Source of the DNA: DYRB01 sp963802205
GTDB taxonomy: Bacteria; Pseudomonadota; Gammaproteobacteria; Chromatiales; Chromatiaceae
Assembly: GCA_963802205.1 (NCBI GenBank)
Contig: CAWDHW010000016.1
Coordinates: 62,001-126,000, forward strand
DNA: 64,000 nucleotides
Direction of reading: 5' to 3'
Shown here: positions 15,870-25,037 of the stretch, in pieces
Layout of the letters: each line of letters begins with the position of its first letter
Numbering within the stretch: the stretch's first letter is position 1
The notes under the pieces: model-generated
What the model was told of the DNA's origin: nothing
Databases searched by the model: none
Seen by the model: the letters and a program-made list of their open reading frames with translations, nothing else
Made by a program: the position numbers and the translations under genes

Positions 15870-17426
15870 TTAACCCTCGGTCTCCTGGCGCAGGTGCTTG
15901 TTGCCGCAGGGGACATAGTCGCCGGCGGGGCAGATTTCCCGCTGGAGCCCCTCACGCAGGCCGGCGCACAGGGTCCGCAGGACCTTGATCCGGGCAAAGG
16001 GCTTGTCGTTGCCCTCCACCAGGGTCCAGGTCGCTGACTCGGTGCTGGTGCGCGCCACCATCTCGTTGACGGCGACCTTGTACTGGGGCCACTTCTCGCG
16101 ATTGCGCCAGTCCTCGTCGGTGATTTTGTACTGCTTATAGGGGATGCTCGCGCGCTCCTCGAAACGGCGCAGTTGCTCGTCCTCGCTGACATGGAGCCAG
16201 AACTTGAGCAGGATCACCCCGCTCTCCACCAGTTGCTCCTCGAACTGGTTGATCTCGGCGTAGGCGCGCTGCCACTCCGGGTCCTTGGCGAAGCCCTCGA
16301 TCCTTTCCACCAGGACGCGCCCGTACCAGGAACGGTCATAGAAGCACATGTATCCGGCCCGGGGAATGTGACGCCAGAAGCGCCACAGATAGTGGTGGGC
16401 CTTCTCCTCGTCGGTGGGGGCCGCCACCGAGATGCCGCGATAGAGGCGGGCATCGATGGCGCTGGTGATGCGGCGGATGGCACCGCCCTTGCCGCCGGCG
16501 TCCACCCCCTCGAAGACCACCACTGTGGTCCGCTTCTGCTTGTACGCCTGCCAGGCCAATTCGTTGACCTCCTGTTGCAGGCGCGCCATTTCCTTGCGGT
16601 AGTCCTCCCGCTCCATGGTCTGGCTCAGGTCGAGCTGATCGAGCAGGGTGATCTGGGCACTCGGGGAGTCCGGGAGATCCACGATGCCCAGGGTCGATGG
16701 GGGCTCGGTGGGGATGGATGCGCTCAGGCGGGTACGCATGGCGTGGAGCAGGGTCTTGCCGATGGTCAGGTCCCGGTAGCGGCGGTCCTGGGCCTCGATC
16801 AGGTACCAGGGGGCGATGCCGCGGTCGGTGTGGCGGATCACGCGCTCAGCCACCGACTCGAACCGGGAGTAGTGCTCGGAGAACTGGGCCTTGTCGGGGA
16901 GCATCTTCCAGCGGCTGCGATCATCGCGGGAGAGCTCCTTCAGGCGGCGCTTCTGGTCCTTCTCCGAAAGGTGGCACCAGAACTTGACGACCAGGGCCCC
17001 ATCCTGAATCAGCATGCGCTCAAAATCGACGATGCGGTTGAGCTCCGCGTCCACCTCGGCGTCGGTACAGATCCCCTGGAAGCGATGCTCGATAGGGGCG
17101 AGGTACCAGCCGCCGAACAGGATGGCCAGCGACCCGCGTGGGGGCAGGGTGCGCCAGAAGCGCCAGTAACGCGGGCGCTCGCGCTCCTCGTCGCTTTCGT
17201 CCCAGAAGGCAAAGTTCTGCACCCCGCGGGTGTCGAGCCATTCATTGAGCCGGTTGACCACCTCCCCCTTACCCGCCGCCTCGACCCCGGAGATCACAAC
17301 CACCACGGCGGTCTTGGACTCGGCAAGCTGGCGTTGGACCTCCAGCAATTGGGTCCGCAGTTCCTCCTGTTGCTCAACGTAGTCCTCTTTGCTGACGCTG
17401 CGCCCGACCTTGGTTGCCTCGAACAT
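15870..17426 (-). CDS. pap: Polyphosphate:AMP phosphotransferase (tandem PPK2 domains, class II)
   Basis: Converts AMP to ADP using polyphosphate as donor. The 518 residues contain two PPK2 domains. The N-terminal one has a degenerate P-loop (VVISGVEAAGKGEVVNRL, about residues 44-61) and LFGGWYLAPIEHR in place of the Walker B DRSWY. The C-terminal one is canonical, with FEGVDAGGKGGAIRRI (about 315-330) and FYDRSWYGRVLVERIEGF. Tandem architecture with an inactive-looking first copy is the class II pattern of Acinetobacter/Pseudomonas PAP. The start is the ATG at 17426. With PPK2 at 6839 this gives the organism two polyphosphate-nucleotide enzymes within 11 kb. Confidence 0.92.
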   Translation of the reverse strand: MFEATKVGRSVSKEDYVEQQEELRTQLLEVQRQLAESKTAVVVVISGVEAAGKGEVVNRLNEWLDTRGVQNFAFWDESDEERERPRYWRFWRTLPPRGSLAILFGGWYLAPIEHRFQGICTDAEVDAELNRIVDFERMLIQDGALVVKFWCHLSEKDQKRRLKELSRDDRSRWKMLPDKAQFSEHYSRFESVAERVIRHTDRGIAPWYLIEAQDRRYRDLTIGKTLLHAMRTRLSASIPTEPPSTLGIVDLPDSPSAQITLLDQLDLSQTMEREDYRKEMARLQQEVNELAWQAYKQKRTTVVVFEGVDAGGKGGAIRRITSAIDARLYRGISVAAPTDEEKAHHYLWRFWRHIPRAGYMCFYDRSWYGRVLVERIEGFAKDPEWQRAYAEINQFEEQLVESGVILLKFWLHVSEDEQLRRFEERASIPYKQYKITDEDWRNREKWPQYKVAVNEMVARTSTESATWTLVEGNDKPFARIKVLRTLCAGLREGLQREICPAGDYVPCGNKHLRQETEG

Positions 17427-17551
17427 ACCGCTGCCCCTCTCGTTGTGGTGTTGTCGTGGGGGCCTAGGTTAGCGCGCCTGGGGGGAACTGCCTATGCGGG
17501 CGGCGCAGGTGGGGCCCCATCGGTGGCCTTTCTGTCGGGCCAAGTCCCGGC

Positions 17552-17712
17552 CTAGGGAGACGCTGATTAAATGCCATCCTGGCATTTAATCAGCTCGCAC
17601 TTCGCGAGGTGCGACTCGCGAAGTGCTCCATTTTCAAGCGCTTAGGCGCTTGAAAATGCTGGGCCATCCCTGGCCCAGACGGGAAACGCTGAATACTTCA
17701 GCGTTTCCCTAG
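17552..17712. repeat. Palindrome-cluster element: five hairpins inside an outer inverted repeat
   Basis: Five back-to-back hairpins fill this 161-base stretch. Stems are 17563-17576/17580-17593 (14 bp, loop TCC), 17597-17607/17616-17626 (11 bp), 17629-17641/17646-17658 (13 bp, loop TTAG), 17659-17666/17671-17678 (8 bp) and 17681-17693/17697-17709 (13 bp, loop TAC). The ends CTAGGGAGACGCTGA (17552-17566) and TCAGCGTTTCCCTAG (17698-17712) pair with one mismatch. The right end contains the stop codon of the minus-strand aminotransferase gene. It looks like a non-coding mobile or REP/MITE-like unit; no transposase is adjacent. Confidence 0.8.
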
Positions 17713-18830
17713 CTTTGTTTTCCAGCCACCAGGGCCATGGCCCGGTCCAGGTCCTCGAAGGGCGTGTAGAAGTGGGGGGAGAAGCGCACCCCCCCGCCGC
17801 GCTGGGCACAGAGACAGCGGTGTGCCATGAGGCCCGCGTAAAGGGCCTGGGGCTCCACCCCGGGGACGCGGAAGGTCAGTATCCCGGCGCGCCGGTCGGG
17901 GTTCCGCGGGCTGAGAAGCTCGTAACCGCGGGCGTCGATGGTGGCGATGAGGTGGTCGATGCGGGCCTCGATGGCCGTGCGTACCGCCGCGATCCCGACC
18001 TCCTGGAGCAGGGCAAGGCTCGCCTCCAGGCCGTGGGCCCCCATCAGATTCGGGCTGCCGCACTCGAAGCGGCGGGCGTCCGCCGCCGGGGTCCAGTCGC
18101 GACGCTCGAAGTCCCCGGGGTGTTCGAGCATGTGCCAGCCGTACTGGTGCAGGCGCAGTCTCGGGCGCAAAGCCGGGGCCACATAGAGCACCGCCAGCCC
18201 CTCGGGCCCCAGCATCCACTTGTGGCCGTCCGCCGCGACGAAGTCCGCCGGGGTGGCGGCGAGGTCCAACGGGATAGCACCCAGACCCTGAATGGCGTCG
18301 AGGCCGAACAGGATGCCGCGGGCCCGGCACCCGATGGACAGCCGGTCGAGGTCCAGGCGTAGGCCGCGGGCATACTGAACCCAGCTCACGGCCATGAGGC
18401 GGGTACGCCCGTCGCAAAGGGCGAGCAGGTCGCCCTCCGGGTCGAGGGATCGGTCCAGATCCAGTTGCCGGTACTCGACACCCAGGGGGGCCAGGGACTC
18501 CCACAGGATGCGGTTGGACGGGAACTCCTGGGCGATGCCGACCAGGTTGTCCCCGGGCTGCCAGTCCAGGCCATAGGCGACCACCGAAAGCCCCTCGGAG
18601 GTGCTCTTGACCAGGGCGATGTCGGCGGGAGAGGCGGCCCCGATAAGGGTGGCCAGGCGCTGACGCAGGGCCTGCTCCGTGGCCAGCCAGCGTGGGTAGT
18701 CCAGGGAGCCCTGGACACCGTTATCGGCGGCAAAGCGGGTCACCGCCGCCACGGTCCGTCGCGGCCAGGGCCCGACGCCGGCGTGGTTGAGGTGGATCAG
18801 GTCGTGGGAGAGGTCGAAGTCGGGGTGCAT
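17709..18830 (-). CDS. Class V aminotransferase (cysteine desulfurase-like)
   Basis: PLP-dependent fold-type I enzyme of 373 residues, starting at the ATG read from 18830 (MHPDFDLSHDLIHLNHAGVG). Conserved parts are the N-terminal LNHAGVGPWPRRT, ALVKSTSEGLSVVAYGL (phosphate-binding), LFGLDAIQGLGAIPLDL (Asp and Gln contacting PLP) and FVAADGHKWMLGPEG with the Schiff-base lysine. It lacks the long SufS/IscS cysteine loop, so it is more like the isopenicillin-N-epimerase/kynureninase-like side branch than a housekeeping desulfurase. Its TAG stop lies within the terminal repeat of the palindromic element at 17552-17712, so the C-terminus (..VAGKQS) may have been set by that insertion. Confidence 0.85.
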   Translation of the reverse strand: MHPDFDLSHDLIHLNHAGVGPWPRRTVAAVTRFAADNGVQGSLDYPRWLATEQALRQRLATLIGAASPADIALVKSTSEGLSVVAYGLDWQPGDNLVGIAQEFPSNRILWESLAPLGVEYRQLDLDRSLDPEGDLLALCDGRTRLMAVSWVQYARGLRLDLDRLSIGCRARGILFGLDAIQGLGAIPLDLAATPADFVAADGHKWMLGPEGLAVLYVAPALRPRLRLHQYGWHMLEHPGDFERRDWTPAADARRFECGSPNLMGAHGLEASLALLQEVGIAAVRTAIEARIDHLIATIDARGYELLSPRNPDRRAGILTFRVPGVEPQALYAGLMAHRCLCAQRGGGVRFSPHFYTPFEDLDRAMALVAGKQS

Positions 18831-19044
18831 GGGGTCAGGTCGCCGGGTCGGGGTGGTGCGACCTTAGCACCCGGGGCTTGCACGGCGTAGCCCCCTGGGG
18901 TCCGGAGCGAGCCTAGCGACCTCTGTGATGTGCGGTTGAGCATCTCCCCGAGGAGTCGCGATAAGCCTCGGACAGAGTCTCTGTAACAAATTGTATCAAT
19001 TGGGAAAATAACATTCTCCATGGGGGCCGGTGGCGCGCTCGGGG

Positions 19045-19050
19045 TATAAT
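19045..19050 (+). promoter_or_regulatory. TATAAT -10 box upstream of cysZ
   Basis: A perfect TATAAT 36 bases before the preferred cysZ ATG. The region 17 bases upstream is GC-rich with no -35 match, so an activator may be needed; CysB is the usual one for this gene, although no CysB site is evident. Confidence 0.35.
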
Positions 19051-19086
19051 CCGCCGCCCGATGCAGTCCCTCAGGGTCCCCATCCC

Positions 19087-19842
19087 ATGCCAGTCGCCCC
19101 CGTCTCCGGTCTCGGTTATCTGCTCCAGGGCGTGCGCCTCATCGCCAGGCCCGGGCTGCGGCGCTTCGTCGTCGTCCCGCTGCTGGTCAATGTCCTGGTC
19201 TTCGCCGGGGCCATCTGGGGCGGGGTGAGCTGGTTCGGTGGCTTCATCGCCTGGATGGAGGCCAAGGTCCCGAGTTGGCTCCAGTGGTTGGAGTGGCTGC
19301 TCTGGCCCCTGTTTGTCCTGACCCTGCTGGTACTGGTCTTCTACGGATTCGGCCTGGTGGCCAATCTCATCGCCGCCCCCTTCAACGCCCTGTTGGCGGA
19401 AAAGGTCGAACTGCACCTGACCGGCCGGTCCCTGAACGAGGGCGGGGGCCTGGCCAAGGCCATGCGGGAGTTGGTCCCGACCCTGATCGACGAGGTAGGC
19501 AAGGTCCTGTATTCCCTGCTGTGGGCCATCCCCTTTTTGATCCTCTTCCTGATCCCCGGGGTCAACCTGGCCGCACCCGTGCTGTGGTTCCTCTACACCG
19601 CCTGGATGCTGGCCTTGCAGTATGTGGACTATCCCATGGGCAACCACGGGTACAAGTTCAGCGCCATGCGCTCGGGGCTGCGCAAGCGGCGTCTGTTGGG
19701 GTTGGGGTTTGGGGCGGCCACGACGGGGATGACCCTGGTCCCGGTGCTCAACTTCATCGTCATGCCCAGTGCCGTGGCCGGTGCCACGGCACTATGGGTC
19801 AAGGAGTTGCGGGGGGAGCGAGCCCCATCCGTCGTGACTTAA
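19087..19842 (+). CDS. cysZ: Sulfate transporter CysZ
   Basis: Inner-membrane protein of 251 residues, EI24/CysZ family, which imports sulfate for cysteine synthesis. ATG 19087 gives the usual N-terminus MPVAPVSGLGYLLQGVRLI; the upstream in-frame codons (from 19030) overlap the putative -10 box and are unlikely to be translated. Hydrophobic segments occur near residues 25-50, 65-110 and 140-190. Typical family pieces are FNALLAEKVE, ALQYVDYPMGNHGY (about 180-193) and FGAATTGMTLVPVLNFIVMP. The stop codon lies in the loop of a strong hairpin that is probably the terminator. It is convergent with the methyltransferase gene. Confidence 0.93.
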   Translation: MPVAPVSGLGYLLQGVRLIARPGLRRFVVVPLLVNVLVFAGAIWGGVSWFGGFIAWMEAKVPSWLQWLEWLLWPLFVLTLLVLVFYGFGLVANLIAAPFNALLAEKVELHLTGRSLNEGGGLAKAMRELVPTLIDEVGKVLYSLLWAIPFLILFLIPGVNLAAPVLWFLYTAWMLALQYVDYPMGNHGYKFSAMRSGLRKRRLLGLGFGAATTGMTLVPVLNFIVMPSAVAGATALWVKELRGERAPSVVT

Positions 19843-19860
19843 GGTCACGGCGGATGGGGC
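19822..19860 (+). terminator. Strong hairpin overlapping the cysZ stop
   Basis: A ~17-bp stem (GCCCCATCCGTCGTGAC with GTCACGGCGGATGGGGC, one mismatch) with the TTAAG loop holding the TAA stop. There is no T tract afterwards. It lies between two convergent genes and could act in both directions. Confidence 0.6.
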
Positions 19861-19952
19861 GAACGGTGAGCAGGGAAGTGCGGCTGGGGGGCGGCCCATG
19901 AACGAGCTCCAGGTGCGCCCTTGCCGCCGCCATATCTGCGGATCCTCAAGGG

Positions 19953-20678
19953 TCACGCCTTACGCAACATGTCTACCCGGTGGGGCTTGCGGAAGTGGGC
20001 ACCCGTGGGGGTCAGGTGGGCGAGGAAGGCGGTGCGAATCTGCTCGTAACGGGCCGGGTCTATGTCGAGTTCGGTGTGGGTGACCTTGAGGAAGCGGCCC
20101 TCGAAGTCCTCCCAGTCGGGGTAGATCCCTGGGGTCTCGTAGAAGACCTCCGCCTCCAACGTGAATTGCCCGGTGCACAGGGCCCGATTGAGGGCGGCGA
20201 CGGCGGCCGTCCGTACCTCGCCCTCGTCATTGATAAGCCGCAATAAGTCATTGAAGGGACCAGCGTAGACCGGCTCCAGAAAGAGCGCGTGACCGCCGGG
20301 CTTGAGCACCCGATGGATCTCCCCCAGGGCCTGGTCCATGAGGGGCATGGGGACGTGGTGCAGGGACTTGAACATGAGCACGGCGTCGAAGCTCCCGTCT
20401 GGGTCGGCGATGGCCTCGGCCCCGCCGAAGCGGAAGCTGACCCCCGGCAGGTCCGTCACCCTGAGGTTCTTCTCGTGCTGGATGCGGTCCACCTCGGTGG
20501 CAACGATGTGGGCCGGGGCGAAGCGTTCCATGACCATGCGCGTGGTCCAGGCGGCCCCGCAGCCAAGCTCCAGGACCTGGGCGCCGCGCAGGTCGAGCAA
20601 CTCCGCGATGACATCGACATCCTCGGCGGTACGGTAGGGGGTTGTGGGGGTGAACAGGACCTGGGGGCTGGGGGGCAT
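19953..20678 (-). CDS. Class I SAM-dependent methyltransferase
   Basis: Soluble 241-residue enzyme with a Rossmann-like SAM-binding core. Motif I is VLELGCGAAWTTR (about residues 35-47), the acidic residue of motif II is in IVATEVDRIQ, and motif post-I/IV is FDAVLMFKSLHHVP, followed by EIHRVLKPGGHALFLEP. This is the Methyltransf_11 pattern. The substrate cannot be read from sequence. The C-terminal part (FYETPGIYPDWEDFEGRFLKVTH) is not typical of ubiquinone or menaquinone methylases. It is divergent from the RND adaptor gene, with 125 bases between starts. Confidence 0.85.
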   Translation of the reverse strand: MPPSPQVLFTPTTPYRTAEDVDVIAELLDLRGAQVLELGCGAAWTTRMVMERFAPAHIVATEVDRIQHEKNLRVTDLPGVSFRFGGAEAIADPDGSFDAVLMFKSLHHVPMPLMDQALGEIHRVLKPGGHALFLEPVYAGPFNDLLRLINDEGEVRTAAVAALNRALCTGQFTLEAEVFYETPGIYPDWEDFEGRFLKVTHTELDIDPARYEQIRTAFLAHLTPTGAHFRKPHRVDMLRKA

Positions 20679-20750
20679 GGGGGGCTCTCGGTTGGGGGAG
20701 GCGGTGGTTGTGGGGGGGCGGTCTGGGCGTGGGCGCCGACAAGGCCCATG

Positions 20751-20756
20751 TATAAT
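20751..20756 (+). promoter_or_regulatory. TATAAT -10 box upstream of the RND adaptor
   Basis: A perfect TATAAT preceded by TG, 48 bases before the adaptor start. No -35 hexamer is seen at 16-18 bases, so the assignment is provisional. Confidence 0.35.
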
Positions 20757-20803
20757 CTCGCACTCCCGGATGCAATCGCATCCGCTGTTCGGATTTCAGC
20801 CAC

Positions 20804-21901
20804 ATGATCCTGCGCCTGTTCCTCATCCTGCTGTTCCTTGGGGCCATTCTGGGGGGCATCTTCGGCTGGAAGCACTATCAGCAACAGCAGCAGGCCGCCA
20901 TGCAGGGGCCACCGCCACCGCCGGTGGTCGCCTCGGCGCGGGTCGAGCCCGAGACCTGGGGGCCGCGCCTCACGGCGGTGGGCAGCCTGGTGGCGGTGCA
21001 GGGGATCGACGTGGCCAACGAGGTCCCCGGTCTGGTGCGGGAGATCAAGTTCGAGTCCGGGCTGATGGTCAAGGCGGGCGATGTGCTGGTCCAGATCGAC
21101 GATGCGGTGGACCAGGCCGATCTGTTGGGGTTGCTGGCCCTGCGCGACCTGGCCCAGATCAAGGTCAAGCGGCTCCAGGCCCTCCTCAAGGATCGCTCCA
21201 CGTCCCAGTCGGACTACGACGAGGCCAAGGCCACCCTCGATGGCGCAGAGGCCGCGGTGACCGCCAAGCGGGCGACGATCGCCAAGAAGCGCATCCTCGC
21301 CCCCTTCGCCGGGCTCCTGGGTATCCGCAAGGTGGACCTGGGCGATTACCTGCCCGCTGGCTCGCCCATCGTGGCTCTGAACACGCTGGCTCCGGTCTAT
21401 GTGGACTATTCGCTGCCGGAACGGGACTTAACCAAGGTTGCCGTTGGTCAGGCGGTCGTGGTCACCGTGGCGGCCTATCCGGGACGTGAGTTCAAGGGCC
21501 ACATCAGCGCGCTGGACTCCGGGGTGGATGTCAAGACCCGCAACGTCCGGGTGCGGGCTACCCTCCCTAACGGGGATCAGGCCCTTCGCCCGGGGATGTT
21601 CGCGGAGGTCGCCACCCTGCTCCCGGCCCGTGAGGGCGTCCTGACCCTGCCGCGGACCGCCATCGACTTCGCCCCCTACGGTAGCAGTGTCTTCCTGATC
21701 GAGGAGAAGGACGGTGTGCCTCAGGTCCAGCGCCGACCGGTGACTACCGGTGGGGCCCAGGACGGACGGGTGGAGATCGCCAGCGGCCTGGCGGTGGGGG
21801 ATCGGGTAGTCGTGGCGGGCCAAGTGAAGCTGCGCAATGGCCAGGCGGTCACGATCGACGACTCGGTGCAGCCTGCGACCAAGGGGCCCATGGGGCCGTG
21901 A
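20804..21901 (+). CDS. RND efflux periplasmic adaptor subunit (HlyD/AcrA family)
   Basis: Membrane-fusion protein of 365 residues that links an inner-membrane RND pump to an outer-membrane channel. An N-terminal signal-anchor (MILRLFLILLFLGAILGGIFGW) is followed by the biotinyl-lipoyl half-motif with a short coiled-coil hairpin (about residues 90-150, LLALRDLAQIKVKRLQALL...). The second half of the lipoyl domain (RILAPFAGLLGIRKVDLGDYL) and the beta-barrel domain come next. There is no lipobox. The RND permease starts 4 bases after the stop, so the two form an operon. No outer-membrane channel gene follows. Confidence 0.9.
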   Translation: MILRLFLILLFLGAILGGIFGWKHYQQQQQAAMQGPPPPPVVASARVEPETWGPRLTAVGSLVAVQGIDVANEVPGLVREIKFESGLMVKAGDVLVQIDDAVDQADLLGLLALRDLAQIKVKRLQALLKDRSTSQSDYDEAKATLDGAEAAVTAKRATIAKKRILAPFAGLLGIRKVDLGDYLPAGSPIVALNTLAPVYVDYSLPERDLTKVAVGQAVVVTVAAYPGREFKGHISALDSGVDVKTRNVRVRATLPNGDQALRPGMFAEVATLLPAREGVLTLPRTAIDFAPYGSSVFLIEEKDGVPQVQRRPVTTGGAQDGRVEIASGLAVGDRVVVAGQVKLRNGQAVTIDDSVQPATKGPMGP

Positions 21902-21905
21902 CGCC

Positions 21906-24900
21906 ATGAACTTCACCGATATCTTCATCCGTCGCCCGGTCCTGGCCAGCGTGATCAGCCTGCTGATCCTGGTGGTCGGCCTGCGTTCCCTGTTCTCCAT
22001 GGAGGTTCGCCAGTACCCGGAGACCAAGGACACGGTGGTGACCATCACCACCAGCTACCCTGGGGCCGGCGGCGACCTGGTCAAGTCCTTCATCACCGCC
22101 CCCCTGCAGCAGGCGGTGGCCGAGGCGGCGGGGATCGACTACCTGACATCCACCAGCGTGCAGGGTCAGTCCACCATCGAGGCCCACATGGTCCTCAACT
22201 ATGACCCCAAAGCGGCGGTGGCGGAGATCCAGGCCAAGGTGGCGAGTCAGCGCAACGTCTTGCCCCGGGAGGCCGAGGACCCGGTGATCGACTCCACCAC
22301 GGGCGATGCCACGGCCCTGATGTACATGGCCTTCTACAGCAAGGACATGAACCAGTCGCAGATCACCGACTACCTGCTGCGGGTGGTCCAACCCCAGCTC
22401 CAGGCCATCCCCGGGGTGGCCAAGGCGGGGTTGATCGGCAACAAGACCTTCGCCATGCGGGTCTGGCTCGATCCCAGGCGCATGGCCTCGCTGGGGGTGA
22501 CGCCGACGGACGTCGAGGCGGTGCTGCTCGGCAACAACTACCTGGCCGGTGTCGGTGGGCTCAAGGACCGCTACTTCGCGGTGGACCTAAGCGCCGACAC
22601 CGATGTGAGTCGGGTGGAGGACTTCCGCAACCTGGTGCTGCGCACCGATGGCCAGACGCTGGTGCGCTTGCAGGACGTGGCCACCGTCGAACTGGGGGCC
22701 CAGGACTATGACACCACGACCCTCTACAAGGGCATCCCAGCCATCTTCGTCGGCATCGAACAGGCACCGGGGGCCAACCCCCTGACCGTGGCGGGGCTTA
22801 TCCACGAATTGCTGCCGGAGATCCGCGCCCAGCTCCCTGAGGGGCTCTCGGTCTTCATCCCCTACGACGCCAGCGGCTTCATCCGCGACTCCATCGATGA
22901 GGTCTTCATCACCCTGGGGGAGGCGGTGCTGATCGTGCTGCTGGTCATCTTCCTGAGCCTGGGGTCCCTGCGCGCGGCCCTGATTCCGGCGGTGGCGGTG
23001 CCCCTGTCCATCATTGGGGGGGCCTTCATCATGCTGGCGCTTGGGTTCTCCATCAACCTGCTCACCCTGCTCGCCATGGTGCTCGCCATAGGGCTGGTGG
23101 TGGACGACGCCATCGTGGTGGTGGAGAACGTCCATCGCCACATCGAGGAGGGGGCCAGCCGCACCGATGCCGCCATCCAGGGGGCCCGCGAGCTGGCCGT
23201 CCCTATCATCGCCATGACGACGACCCTGGTGGCCGTGTATGCCCCCATCGGTTTCATGGGCGGGCTGGTGGGGACGCTGTTCACCGAGTTCGCCTTCTCC
23301 CTGGCCGCCGCCGTGCTGGTCTCCGGGGTGGTGGCGCTCACCCTTTCGCCCATGCTCAGCGCCCTGGTCCTCAAGCCCGCAGGCCAGGCCGGGCGTTTCG
23401 AGCGCGGTGTCGAGCGCTTCTTTACCTGGCTTGCCAACGCCTACGGTCGCTCCCTGCATGGGCTGCTGCGCTATCCGTCGGTCATGCTGGTCTTTTCCGC
23501 CGTGATCCTCGTCAGCATCTGGTTCATGTTCACCACCACACGCAACGAACTGGCCCCGACGGAGGACCAGAGCATCCTGTTCGTCCAGGCCCTGGGACCC
23601 CAGACCGCCACGGTGGATTATGCGACCCTCTATGTGGACGAGATCCTCAAGGTCTTCGAGACTATCCCCGAGTACAAAGAAAGTTTCATCCTGGTGGGCA
23701 TGGGGGGCGACCCCAGCGTCACCTTCGGCGGCTTCAAAATGCCCTCGGCCTCGGAGCGCGAACGCTCTCAGATGAAGGTCATGCCGGAGCTGCAAGGCAA
23801 GCTCAAGTCCATCAGCGGGGTGGACGTGGCGGTCTTCCCACGCCCAAGCCTGCCGGGGGCCGGGCGCGGCTTCCCGATGCAGTTCGTCCTCACCACAGAG
23901 TCCGACTACCGCGACCTGGACAAGGTCGCCGGAGAGTTGGTCGGACGCGCCATGGGCAGCGGCAAGTTCATGTTCCTGCGCAAGTCCGTGGACATCACCA
24001 GGCCGCGTACCCGCATCCTGATCGACCGCGACCGGGCCGGTGACTTGGGGCTGAACATGCGCGAGATCGGGCGCAACCTCTCCCTGATGCTCGGCGAGGG
24101 TTACGTCAACCGCTTCAATCTGTCCGAACGCAGCTATCAGGTCATTCCCCAGGCCGCCCGCGGCGACCGGCTGGACCCGGCGATGCTTGACGACTACTAC
24201 GTCCGGGCCGCGGGCGGTGCCCTGGTCCCCCTGGGCAGCCTGGTGCGCTTCGAGGACCAGGTCGAACCCAGCAAGCGCAGCCAGTTCCAGCAGCTCAACT
24301 CCGTCAACCTGGAGGGGATCATGGCCCCGGGCGTGACCCTGGGGGACGCCATCGCCTACTTGGAAGAGCAGGCGCGCGAGGTTCTGCCCCGGGGCTACGC
24401 CTGGGACTTCATGGGCGAGTCGCGCCAGTACGCCAAACAGGGCAGTGCCCTGGTGCTGACCTTCTTCATGTCGCTGCTGGTGATTTATCTGGTCCTGGCG
24501 GCCCAATTCGAGAGCTGGCGCGATCCGCTCATCATTTTGATCTCGGTGCCCATGTCCATCTTCGGGGCCGTCGCCTTCCTGACCCTGGGTTTTGCCAGCG
24601 TGAACATTTACACGCAGGTCGGTCTGATTACGCTCATCGGCCTGGTGGCCAAGAACGGCATCCTCATCGTCGAATTCGCCAACCAGGTGCGCGAGCACCG
24701 CGGTCTACCCAAGGCCGAGGCCGTGGAAGAGGCCGCTCGCATTCGGCTCCGTCCCATCCTCATGACCACGGTGGCCATGGTCGTGGCCATGGTCCCGCTG
24801 CTCATCGCCAGCGGGCCAGGTGCCGTGAGCCGCTTCGACATCGGGCTGGTGATCTCCTCTGGGCTTGGCATCGGGACCCTGTTCACCCTCTATGTGGTCC

Positions 24901-24998
24901 CGGCCTTTTATATGCTCCTGGCGCCGGAGGGGGTTGACATGACCCAACCGACCCCGGCGCCCGCGACCCCCGCGGAGTCCGGTGGATTTGTGTCATAA
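21906..24998 (+). CDS. RND multidrug efflux permease (HAE-1 family)
   Basis: Proton-driven inner-membrane pump of 1030 residues with 12 membrane helices. The start is ATG 21906 (MNFTDIFIRRPVLASVISLL); the upstream in-frame start at 21837 lies inside the adaptor. The first helix is FIRRPVLASVISLLILVVGL. The helix-4 aspartate pair in GLVVDDAIVVVENVHRHI (about residues 399-416) carries the proton. Two large periplasmic loops follow helices 1 and 7. The C-terminal half repeats the pattern (GLVAKNGILIVEFANQVREH). Translationally coupled to the adaptor at 20804. The overall sequence is intact, unlike the second RND gene in this window. Confidence 0.93.
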   Translation: MNFTDIFIRRPVLASVISLLILVVGLRSLFSMEVRQYPETKDTVVTITTSYPGAGGDLVKSFITAPLQQAVAEAAGIDYLTSTSVQGQSTIEAHMVLNYDPKAAVAEIQAKVASQRNVLPREAEDPVIDSTTGDATALMYMAFYSKDMNQSQITDYLLRVVQPQLQAIPGVAKAGLIGNKTFAMRVWLDPRRMASLGVTPTDVEAVLLGNNYLAGVGGLKDRYFAVDLSADTDVSRVEDFRNLVLRTDGQTLVRLQDVATVELGAQDYDTTTLYKGIPAIFVGIEQAPGANPLTVAGLIHELLPEIRAQLPEGLSVFIPYDASGFIRDSIDEVFITLGEAVLIVLLVIFLSLGSLRAALIPAVAVPLSIIGGAFIMLALGFSINLLTLLAMVLAIGLVVDDAIVVVENVHRHIEEGASRTDAAIQGARELAVPIIAMTTTLVAVYAPIGFMGGLVGTLFTEFAFSLAAAVLVSGVVALTLSPMLSALVLKPAGQAGRFERGVERFFTWLANAYGRSLHGLLRYPSVMLVFSAVILVSIWFMFTTTRNELAPTEDQSILFVQALGPQTATVDYATLYVDEILKVFETIPEYKESFILVGMGGDPSVTFGGFKMPSASERERSQMKVMPELQGKLKSISGVDVAVFPRPSLPGAGRGFPMQFVLTTESDYRDLDKVAGELVGRAMGSGKFMFLRKSVDITRPRTRILIDRDRAGDLGLNMREIGRNLSLMLGEGYVNRFNLSERSYQVIPQAARGDRLDPAMLDDYYVRAAGGALVPLGSLVRFEDQVEPSKRSQFQQLNSVNLEGIMAPGVTLGDAIAYLEEQAREVLPRGYAWDFMGESRQYAKQGSALVLTFFMSLLVIYLVLAAQFESWRDPLIILISVPMSIFGAVAFLTLGFASVNIYTQVGLITLIGLVAKNGILIVEFANQVREHRGLPKAEAVEEAARIRLRPILMTTVAMVVAMVPLLIASGPGAVSRFDIGLVISSGLGIGTLFTLYVVPAFYMLLAPEGVDMTQPTPAPATPAESGGFVS

Positions 24999-25037
24999 CA
25001 AATTGTTTATTAAATAAAAAAACAGTCTGTTGTGGTC

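Noticed and set aside
22587..24698. Long minus-strand open frame (about 700 codons) opposite the first RND pump
   Set aside because: Rich in His/Gln/Gly/Asp with no domain; a shadow caused by high GC codon bias. The same holds for 52926-55019 opposite copA and 55594-58482 opposite glxK/hsdR.
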